From positions 34,678,900 to 34,742,899 of the forward strand of contig CM057149.1 in NCBI GenBank assembly GCA_029964075.1: DNA of 64,000 nt. Direction: 5' to 3'. Under the pieces are notes generated by a model. It searched no databases, was not told the DNA's origin, and saw only the letters and a program-made list of their open reading frames with translations. This DNA is from Patiria pectinifera. Lineage: Eukaryota; Echinodermata; Asteroidea; Valvatida; Asterinidae. A program made the position numbers and the translations under genes. Below, in pieces: positions 21,327 through 33,300 of the stretch; position 1 is the stretch's first letter; each line of letters opens with the position of its first letter.

Positions 21327-24300
21327 GTAAATGGCATCCATTGCGCGCTTCAGTCATGCAGGCCATACAAATGTGCGAATGTATGCGCCAGTTACTCAAT
21401 ATTTGAACTGCCGGTATATTGTCAATTTTTGAAACAAAACAAAGCTGCTTGTTTTTTTAATGGAGCCCGGAGACGTAAAAAAAGAGAGATTATGACGACT
21501 TATGAAAATGTGCTACTTCCCCGATACAACTAAAGTTCCATATTCTGTAAGTTTCAGTCAAACGGAGTCTTATGGGGTACACTGCATTAATCTGTTACAT
21601 TAATTTTACACCATCAGTAATCTTTAAATAAAATATGACTTATTTAATAATACTTTCCCCATTATAGTCATTATTGTGGAGGTGACTCGCATCCAGGCAA
21701 GAAGTAACGAGGATGGAACCATCTTCCTAGAGCGAGGCAACCCTGGCATCGTGTCCTGTCCTCCCGTTGCATCCAGAAGCATCCCGCTGGATCAGATCGT
21801 CGCCATGTACTGGTACTTCCCCCGAGTACGAGATGAAAACCTCTTGATCTCCTACTTCCTGGGGAACGTCGCTCCACAAAACGGCATCCCGGAGGGCGTG
21901 TATGACATCAACGGAAACTTCTCTCTGGTTATTGAGAACGTCACCGACTCAGATGAAGGGACCTACTACTGTAGGGTCAAACCGAGGTTGAGACTGATAG
22001 TTGATGGGCATGTGGCTATGCGTGTCAAAGGTGAGTGGGTTGGTGTCAAATTATTTCCATTTTTTTTATGTCTCGTTTTTATGCCAGAGTTTTTTGTACG
22101 TTTCGTTTCGTGTTTCCTTTATCGTTCATTCTACCCCGAATTCACGCAGTTTATCACACTTCGATCTAGATACTTACGCAACAGTTTTTAAACGCGATGT
22201 CTTCATGGAATACGCACCTGATTGGTAGCACAGTCCAATTATCTCTTTTATTCGACGATACCAGTAGGAAGACGCCCCTCGTAGAAAATGGTTATGGTAA
22301 TTTACTGTCCCTTTCCCTTGGTAATTCGTTTGTAGTATTTCATATGTTCTTGGAAGTCCAGGTGAAAGCACATTTTTTTTTAACGTGGTGTAAATTTGAA
22401 GCGTAAGGTAGAGTGTGGAGGAGAACCATTTGTGCGTTTGGGAGAGAGAGGTGTCGAGGAGTTACTGTGTGAAGTTTTGTTGGGTCGTTGCCACCTGTAA
22501 CCAGCAGGCGAGTGGAAGCAGCCACCGCAGGTACCGGGCCAGCCAACCTAAACTGTTGAGGCCGAGAGCCATGTATAGTCAGAAGTACATGTAAAAGTAC
22601 TTGCTTGACACTCTCTTCATCTGTATGACCAGACGTCACACGGCAGTAGCCTGACCCCAAGAGTACATGTACACTCTCCAAGAATTACCATACCGGTAAG
22701 TTCCTTTTTATTATCGAAAACTGATTTTTGAGTCATGTTTGGTTATAATCTGAATCCACTAGTTTAGACACCATGTGAGATCAATTTGTATTTTCATGTG
22801 TGATTCCAAAAGAACCAAGATTTGTAGTGTTTTGGGTTATTTTACATTTCACAGATAACCATTTTCCCTGGTGGGAACAACCAACCCTATTCCTATACTG
22901 TGAGACCAATCTGTAAATGGCAGGGACCCCACTGTAGCCAGGCGGTGACTGATCAACACACTGATTGAGGCAGAGACGACAATCCAGTCAACGCTAGTGT
23001 CACCCACCTGAGCCTAATTCTGTATCTGGGGAAGGTTGCAAATATCTTAAACATAATCTAGAATCTGGAATCTAAAACCCACAAATTGGCTTTGATTTAA
23101 ATTGTAATTTGTAAAACCTAAAGACCGGTTGCTTTGTTTTCTTTACTTTGTTTCTTTTAATGTAACAACTAAGTTGGCTTTATTTGAAGATTTGGATTGA
23201 TATTTCTGTATTCATTTCTTGGCTGGATCAGCAAATTTTCCGTTAATATTTGTTAAGACTCAGTTGAGAAATTGCTGAATTATGTTGTTGGATTGAGCTT
23301 TCATATTTTTTGTGTTGTTGCAAAGTTGCTAATTTGTATGCCGTGCTTAAGTTAACCTGCTAAGTTAACCCGTGCTAATTCAACCTGCGATTTAATTTGC
23401 TTGATTTGAGAAGTTTCTTTTGATTTGCCTAAGTAAAATTCTGTTACATTTTGTCATCTTCAGAGAAACCCTGAATTCTTTGGATCGTTCTTAAGTTGAG
23501 TTCTTGAAATGTGGAAGATCTTCTGATTTTATTTGATTATTTTGTAGATATTCTTGTAAATATTCCTCTTCTTTTTTTTCATTTGATTTTTCTTTAAAAT
23601 AAAATTGTGCTTTTGCTTTTGGAAGTGTGCATGTGCCTGTGCTTGGCTGGGGATTTTCATTTTATAATTTAAGTTTAGGAGCTGTGAGATCAATATTTTC
23701 ATATTGATCTCACGGTTCTTATAAACAGTTTTTTTTAGCTGTTTCAGTGTACACACCGAAACAGCTCTTGTTTTTGTTATTTTTTTTTTCTCTTTTTTTT
23801 TCTTCCACTTTTTTTCCCATAGGATAACACGTGTTTTCGTTCTACAATGCACTTTTGGACTTTTTTCAAATCCAATCGACTTCAAACCTGGCACACACTT
23901 AGACCACCATCTGAAGATGTATGCCGAAACTTTTCGTCGTCATGACGTCATCAAGTGTTACATGACGTCATCCTAAAAGAGCATACTTTAAGGCCCTATA
24001 TCTACAGAACCGGAAGTCCGATTTGGTTCAAACTTGGTATGCAAGTATTCCGGGACGTGTTATAGACGAAAATTGCAGTGACGTCATGATGACGTCATAG
24101 TGTGATTTTATATAAATTATTCAATTTTTGGACCTTTTACTCATATCTCATAAACGGAATGTGGTAAATTCGAAATTCTTTTTGTAACAGATTTGTTAGG
24201 TCATAGATAGATGCACAAAATTTCGTAAAATGTGTGACGTCATCATGACGTCATCAAAACGTGATTTTTTGATTCACATATAAGGGTAAGTCCGATCGTT

Positions 24301-27300
24301 ATGAAACTTGGTGGGTAGGTAGGTATAGATAACAGCATTCCAAATCTGAAGTGACGTCATCATGACGTCATCATCTGATATTTTATGAATTTTTCACATT
24401 TTAATATTTTCTTCAAATTTTGCAAAAATTATATAAAATACGGTCCGATCGACTTCAAACCTGGCACACACTTAAACAACCATCTCTAGATGTATGCCGA
24501 ATCATGACGTCATCATGACGTCATCATGACGTCATCACGTGTTACATGACGTCATCCTAAAAGTGCATACTTTAAGGCCCTATATCTACAGAACCGGAAG
24601 TCCAATTGGGTTCAAACTTGGTATGCAAGTATTCCAGGACGAGTTGTAGACAAAAATTGCAGTGACGTCATGATGACCTCATCATGTGAGTTTATATAAA
24701 TTATGCAATTTTTGGACCTTTTACTCAAATCTTATGAATGGAGCATGGTAAATTCAAAATTCCTTTTGTAACATGTTTTTCAAGTGAAAGACAGATGCAC
24801 AAAATTTCATAAAATGTGTGACGTTATCATGACATCATCAAAAACGTGTTTTTTTGATTCACATATAAGGGTATGTCCGATCGTTATGAAACTTGGTGAG
24901 TAGGTAGGTTTAGATAAAAGCATTCAAAATCTGAATTGATGCATCATGACGTCATCGCCTGATTTTTTTATGAATTTTTTAAATTTTAATATTTTCTTCA
25001 AATTTTGCAAAAATTATATAAAATACGGTCCGATCGACCTCAGAGAACCTGATGTCCGATTGGGTTCAATGTCGGTATGCAGATATTCCAGCTTGCAGTG
25101 ACGTCACGATGACGTCATCATGTGATTTTATATGAATTATTCAATTGTTGGACCTTTTACTCATATCTCATCAATGGAACGAGGTTAATTCAAATTCTTT
25201 TTTTGCAAAAGGTTTGTTAGGTCGTAGATAGATACAGAAAATTTCAAAAAATGTTTGCCGTGATCATGACGTCATGAAACAGTTTTTTTTAAACATAGGA
25301 TGGACACTTTTTGTATAAAATACGCATGTACATGCGGCAGTCATTAATAAAATGGTCGAAACAGCTCAGTGTTTGTCCACAAACACATTTCTAGTTATTG
25401 ATTGTCCCCCTTTTAATCAAGTTTTTCGTGCAAAAAAAACTTCCTCAAGAAGTAGTAAACATTTTTATGAATAATAAGGAAGTTTGAAAGCTTTCTTATA
25501 TTTTCCAAGCAGTTTTTTTTCAAGGACTTAACAACTTTCTGTGAATGAAACCTGTTAAACGTTTTCCATGAGACTGAAATATAGTTGTCTAAAAATAGTT
25601 TTACCTATATAGTACCGAAGTGTAGTGCAAACGAATGGAGTACGTATGCGTGTTGGTTCATGGGCTGAATCACGCGCTAATGTCTTTTACACACAAATTG
25701 TGCGTGTGATGTATTCACTTCTGCACTCTATGAATGGTGGTTAATGACAGTGGCGCCTCCAGGATTTGGCTGTGGGAGGGGGCTCACAATTTTAAGTTTA
25801 AATTTTTTCAAAAATGTTGCCGAAAATTTTTGGCCGCAGAAAATATTTTTAATTTGAATTTTTTTTTTGGGGGGGGGGACTGACTTTATTTTGACGTTGG
25901 TAATGCCATTGACACCCCTATTATACTACTCAAAACTATGCCACATACATATCACCACGGTCAAATCGTGGACTTGACCAAAAAAATTGGCCAAAAAGAA
26001 AAATAAATAAATAAATAAATTGATAACCTCTTTGGGGGGCTCAAGCCCCCTGAGACCCCTTGGGTGCACCACTGGTTAATGAATCTATGCTAGAATCTAA
26101 AGCAGTGTCGCCAGTTGTGCAAAATTGTGGTGATATACTTTGAAGATTCGTATCCTATTTTTTTTTTCAACAAAATTATTTTTGTTGATATGTTGTGTAG
26201 TATCTCCAAAAGAGCCGTTTCCCGACGTGACCCAATGCACTCAACGTATCTCTGAGACTGCGTGCGAGGCAGAGTTACCGAACGACATCAAGAAACCAAT
26301 GCTGACCTGCATCGTACGGGATACCAAGCCTGCCGTGGCTCTCCGATGGCTGCTTGAGAATAGTGATGGCGGCACACGACTCATCAGTGACAGGCCTGTT
26401 GTAAAACCGAGTAAGTGCAGGGTTGCTGGATCAGAGGGTGTGCCACTCCCCCGTAACATGGGAATGTATACATAAGCCGGCTGTAAATTCTTGTTGCATG
26501 TGTTTGAATTGAAAAATCTTTGCACGAGCCATTTTCTTCATAATTATGTCACGGGCTTATAGATCTCCTTTCATTTGGCTTCATATGAAAGTATGATACC
26601 AAGGTTAAGGCCCGATTTTACGGAGCTGCTTAAGTTTAAGGGAAAAACTTTCTCAAGATTTTCTGTAAGACATTTTCCAAGCATGGTCTACATAGCTCTC
26701 AAAATGTCCTGATTGGGCTCATAGTTGCCGTTTGCCTGTCATTCGCTGCCAAAGTTGGTTTGGTAATTGCTGTGTGCAAGGTACATTGGGGCTTGCATCA
26801 TCTATGTACCCATATCTGTATTTTTGAAACATTTCTTGCTTTAGCAAGCTCATGCAATTGGCTTCTGATCTAAACTAGAGAAATAATAACCACTGTTTTT
26901 TCTGGTGTATATCAGGTGAGTATTCAGCAAACACCTTCACCACTTCAGCATCAATCCCAATTATACCGAGTGACGTGGACACGATGTACAGATGTCAAGC
27001 ATACGGGGAGGCTCTGGGTGCCAGGAATGGTAGCTACGTGACGGTGACTGTCACCACAACTCGTACCCCGCAAACACCATGTGAGCATGGATATTTATTG
27101 TTCTCGTCTAAGTTTACAAAAATGCTCTACACGCCTAGACTCATAGAACACCCTTTGTAGTTTCCTATACCATCCGCCAAATTATCTGCCCAAAAATGAC
27201 TGCTGCCAATGACATATTTATTTTTTTATAAAACAAATAAATACATTTTCCCTGATATTTCCTTTCCTGAATGACCCCTGTTTTTCTCCCTGACAAGTAA

Positions 27301-30300
27301 TATCAATCCCTTCAAATTTTTCTTTCTCTTTTAACTTTTTGTTTTGTAATCTTTTACATGCATATATAGTGCTTATAATGTACGATGGGATTTGAAATAA
27401 TATTCGTGGAAATACAAGTAGCTTGTGTGGTACACAGCCTTTGTTTGACATTTCAAATCATTGTTCTATTCATCAATAGTTTTGGTTAAAATGCTTCTGA
27501 ATGCGATGGCTTTTCTAAAACAAATCCCATTGTAATGAATGGTGGCGCAGTTAATGCTTTGTAATTAAAAAAGAAGAAGTATTGTTTGCACTTGCCTATG
27601 CTGCATAATTGATGCCATGCAGGATTAATAATTTTTTATGGTATCATTCAGGTGCTTTAGTAAAAATATGCCTTCATAAGAACTTTTTAAGACCAATGTG
27701 GGACTGACCCAAAGTTCCTGTTTTATCAAATGGAGGTCTTATGGGGTAAACTTACATTGCCAAAACTGCCCTACGAGTTGTACTGGACAACAACCATATT
27801 TAAGGGTAATATGCAACAATTACTCTTTTGCTTTATACATTTGTTCCTCGGTTAATTTTCCACCATTGTGTTCTCTAGAACGTGAGGACTGATTCATAGC
27901 TGTTAATAAAATCCATTGGTATATATTATCCCAATCATAGTTGTTTCTGTGGTGGCGACTGGCATCCAAGCAAGAAGTAACGAAGATGGAACCATCTTCC
28001 TGGAGCGAGGTAACCCTGGCATCCTGTCCTGCCCTCCCGTCGCATCCGGACGAATCCCGCTGGATCAGATCGAGGGCATGCGCTGGTACTTCCGCCAAAT
28101 ACAAGATGAAAACCTCTTGATCTCATACTTCCTAAGAAAAGTCACTCCACAAAACGGCATCCCTGAGGGCGTGTATGGCATCAACAGAAACTTCTCTCTG
28201 GTTATTGAGAACGTGACTGACTCAGATGAAGGGACCTACTACTGTAAGGTCGCTGATAGGGGGGAAAAAGCGCTAGTTAATGGGAACATGACTATGCGTG
28301 TCAAAGGTGAGTGGGTTGGTGATTAGTAAATAAATTTATGGACAAAAGCAATTTTGCACTTCGTTTGACTCGGTTATAGCTCCAGTTTTTAACCAATTTT
28401 CTGAAGTGTGGAAACATTCAAGGAAATGATTATTTCTTTTAACCTCACAGCCCAGTTGGTGTGTAGAAGTCAACTCTTGACAAATTCTCTGAAAAAAGCT
28501 GTGCCTTTGCATGTGCTTGGCTCGGAATTTTCTTTTAATTTGTTTCAATTCAAATAATGATTAGTTATTTCCATATTGATCTCACGGTTCTTGTGAACTG
28601 TTAGTTGTTATTGTCCCAAGTGTTATGCACACAAAAACAAAATACAATGCAAATGAATGATTAAAAGAATATCAAAGTCTAAAAACTATGTTTTTTATTC
28701 GTATTATCAAAGATTGTTTTTTAGAACTCGCAGCTGATTTTCATTTTTCAAACATGAGCGCAAATGTCGTAACATTTGATAAAAATACGATTTGTCCTTC
28801 CGTTACCGTCCTTCCGTTACCAATTTGGTAACGGAAGGACGTGATTTAATTAATTGTAATTAGAAAACGAGAAGCACAGCAATGTCAGTTATAATGTCAT
28901 ATTGAAGGCCTACCTAAACTTGCTTTGCACAATAACTTTCAATGCATTCATACTGCAAGTTTTAAAAATAAATTAAAAATATGTATTTTTTCGGTAACGG
29001 AAGGACATTTTCGAAGGCTGAAATATTAGAAGTCACTGAAGCAAAACAAATTACGCAAAATGTTAAAAACAAATTTTAGTCGGTTTTTCAAGACCAATAC
29101 ATTCTCTTGACAGAAACTGATGGCATTAGTACATATTTTTGTGTGTCTATTGGTAGAATACTTTCATATCTCTTTTAATCACATTTTTAGGATTAAAACA
29201 GGATTATTACATAATCCTATTTTTTGGTACAGAAATGTATAAAAAATTTAATTCCGACTTCAAATCTTGAAAATATAGACTTTTAGCTTTCATTTGATGC
29301 CAAATTTGTTTAAGTCACATGTATTTGAATTTTTTGGTGTCATGTCCACTTTGGTGTGGAATTGCCCAGTATCAACAGTTGTTATCTTATGAAAGATTGC
29401 GATGACACTTTGAGGCTTCGTATCCTAATTTTTTTCAGCAATTTTATTTGTGTTGATATGTTGTGTAGTATCTCCAAAAGAGCCGTTTCCTGACGTGACT
29501 CAATGCACTGAACGCATCTCCGAGACTGCATGTGAGGCAGTGTTGCCGACCGACACCCAGAAACCAAGGCTGACCTGCATCGTACAGGATACCAAGCCTG
29601 CCGTGGCTCTCCGATGGCTGCTTGAGTATAGTGACGGCGACACACAACTCATCAGCGAAAGGTTCACCGTGAAACCGAGTATGTAAAGGGTTACTGAATC
29701 TGAGGGTGCCCCACTCCCCCGTAACATGGGAATGTAACATAAGCCGTTGTCACAAACCCGGGTCCCCCCTACCCTCTCACACGCAATGTGTCCCCGGTCT
29801 CATCATAACAACGCTCAGACAAAATAATAAATGCAGGCAAATTTACAGGGTACAACTATTTATTTACACTATCTACACAAATATATCAAAATCAGCAAAT
29901 GGGGAGAATTCTGCCAAGTAAATTATAAAATGCAAACACCAGATTCATACTCTAATTTCATGACCTATAGGACCAATATTAATAATTTACATATTCACCA
30001 TACATTTACAACCTGAAGTCGCTGAAAGGCGAAAAGCTAACAGTTCTTAGGATGAGTCCTTGTCCAGCGGTCCAAGAACCGGTCCTTGCTTGACAATGAA
30101 GCGGTGGACGATTCTTGGGGCTTGGAGGATGAGATATCCGCGACCTTGGTCTTGAGCGGACGGGCCTCAGGGATGTATCGGCCGGTGGGATGTATCGGCG
30201 CAGTCCCCAACCAATGGGTGGATCCAACAGTGAATGGCGTGTGGATGTAACTCCACAAAAAGGAGCCCTGAAATAATATTAAATATAATAATAACCACCT

Positions 30301-33300
30301 ACCCTATTTTCAGGCTGTAATTATAGAATCAACTGATCCCACAAAAATATTTCTATCAGCCCAAAAGGGGCGTGTCCCATAAAGCAGATTTGCAATGTAG
30401 CGCATTCAAATATGCACAAGGTACAAAACAGCTCCAGCAAAATTGATACATTCACTGATGTTTAAATGAACTAATTACTTTATACTAATGAAACAAATAT
30501 TAAAATGAAACTTACAGTACATTACTGGCTCCTAAAACTTGGACCACCGCCACAGGATGCAAAATTCGCTGTCTAAAACACAGCTCTTCAGACCAGGCAA
30601 ACTTCCGCCCAAAATGGCAGGAAAAGTCTCTCTGCAACTAACGCTGCTGAAGGGTAGGCTATCGCCTTATCTGGATTCTCAAACATCCACTCAAAATCTT
30701 CAAAATGTTGGAGCTATCGCTCTACAGTGTGCTATCGCACCACAAGCCTGTCTGCTTCTGACTAAAAACTGCACCCAATGCATGTATGTGCACACTTCAG
30801 TGAGCCAGTATAGTATGGTAATTTCACCTTTAGAAAGTTTACCTGCACATGCCACACATAGAAGTAAACTATGCAGGGCCACACCTTAATTTGCATAAAA
30901 TGTGTATATAAAAGGAACTAGGGCAAACTTCGCCACACGTAGTTCAAACAAATCCTAAGGAACTTATACTTGGCGTAAAATATCAGGCTGACCTGTGACA
31001 GCCGTCTATGAATTCTTGCAGCATGTGTTTGAATTGAAACATCTTTGCACAAGCCATTTTCTTCATATATCACCTATCAGGCCCCCCCCCTCAACTTTTC
31101 CCGCGATAGCCTTGGAAAAAAAAAAGTTTTTTCCCGACCCGAGCTGTTTTGACTTTTTAGCCTCAATGCTTGCGCATCTTTTGATAACAAAAACATAAAA
31201 TTTGGACCACGGGTTGCTGCGCTTCGAAAAATTTGCAGGTGCTATGCGCCATGAAAACTGAATTTCCCCATATACGTACACAATGCAGAATTACCAATCA
31301 TGATAAGATGTTCATGATAAGATGTTCTATACATGTACAGAGTTCATAATTTTTCGTCACTCGATGGCCGAGATCTTAGGGCCCCCTCTGTGAGATGGTC
31401 AAAATAACCCGGCCCTTTTAGGGTTAAAGGGAATATACAACATTTGCTTTTGTTGTAATTTTCAGAAATAGTTGGATTTGGGGGTTAGTATTTAATAGGA
31501 AATATTGTTACACTGACTTGTTCGAAGTTTTGTGCTCGTAGATGCTGGAAAAACCAAGAAAAAATAAAAAGTTCTTGTCTGGTTCCCTGACCCCACTTAA
31601 GATGAAACGGAGCAATTTATAGACGTCGGGGAATTATAGGGGAACCAGTCTAGCTGGCTTGTGCCCGTATATATGTGTAATCAATTGGAAACAAAATGCG
31701 GACTATCAAAATATGGTAAATTGGGGGCATTATTTGTAAAAAGGCGACCAGCGTCAGCCAACCAGCATTGCAAATTGATACAAAAATACCACTTTTCTTG
31801 GAAATGTCAGCAACTATTTAACAGAATGCTTTAGACTGTCATTCACTAACAGCTCAGTAAGGTATTTTGTAATAATTTGGTAGTTTTGTTTTTTGATGTC
31901 TGCAAATGTTGTATATTCCCTTTAATTAAGATCTCCTTTCGTTTGGCCACATATGAAAGTATGATACCAAGGTTAAGGCCCGATTTCACGGAGCTGCTTA
32001 AGTTAAGGGAACAATTTTATCAAGATTTTCTGTACTGGTAAGACATTTTCCAAGCATGGCCTACATAGTTTTCTGTATTTTTGAAACATTTCTTGCTTAG
32101 CAAGCTCATGCAATTGGCTTCTGATCTTAGCCAGAGAAATAATAACAGCTCTGTTATTATGTGTTTCAGTTGAGTATTCAGTGAACACCTTCACCACTTC
32201 AGCATCAATCCCAATTATAGCGAGTCCTGTGGACACGATGTACAGATGTCAAGCATACGGGGAGGCTCTGGGCGCCAGGAGTGGTAGCTACGTGACGGTG
32301 ACTGTCACCACAACTCATCGTACCCCGCAAACACCACGTGAGCATGGATATTTATTGTTCTCGTCCAATTCTACAAATTTGTCTGGTAGAAATTTTACTG
32401 TCCCTGCTCTACACGCCTTGACTGTAGAACACCTTTTGTAGTCCTACCATCCACCAACATTATCTGCTCCAACAATTTCTGCTGTAAATGACATTTTGAA
32501 AAGAATGTAGTGTCCAGACACCACTTCTTTGGCTATGTACAAAGTCTGTGAAGAGTCGAGTGCATTCAAAGTATTTTCTAACAAAATTGGAAATGTTTCT
32601 CAGTCCCAGTTCCCTGTCTTAGGCCAAACCAAAAAAAATGGTGTGTTGACGGTAACGATCTGAAAAAAATCCAGTTGATAAAGAACAGACACGCACGCGC
32701 TTCAGTGACGTCAGATGCGCAAATGTAACAATTTCTTAAAACGTTTTATTTTTTTACGAAGTGACACAGTGTGTACAACTTAATGCGACAAAATAGTGAG
32801 GCCTCTGTGTTTTGCTGTTTTCACGAACTGAACAAAACTTTTATTGATCTTTATTAATGTATTACAGCTTAATTAAGAGAGACTTCTATTAAACAACTTT
32901 GAATTAGCACAGAGCAAAGCATACGTTACTTGACAATGCAAGAATTTCTTAAATCCATAACTAAAAACTAGTCGAAAAGGTGTTTTGAAAAAATGATCAA
33001 CTTCAAAGGTGATTATCTCGGAATGACCTTTTTGCATGATATTGAGGTTTTTGTCACTTCGTGAAAACACTGATGAAATTTCAAAACTGTATTTACAGAT
33101 TTCCCACCAGTTGCACCTAGCTCAGCTGTAACGGTTAAGGAGGCTCCATATACTTCGCATAATGCGGTGATTGGGTTTACAGACACTCCAGATGGCTATC
33201 TATATGCCTTTATTGTGTGTGCAGGTTTGCTTTGCCTGGCCCTAGTTGTCATCGCTGGTTTGGTTATTGCTGTGTGCAAGGCAAGTTGGGGCATGCGCCC

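Noticed and set aside
23529..23894. 121-codon Lys-rich minus-strand frame
   Set aside because: Low-complexity T-rich intron of the Ig gene; no splice support.
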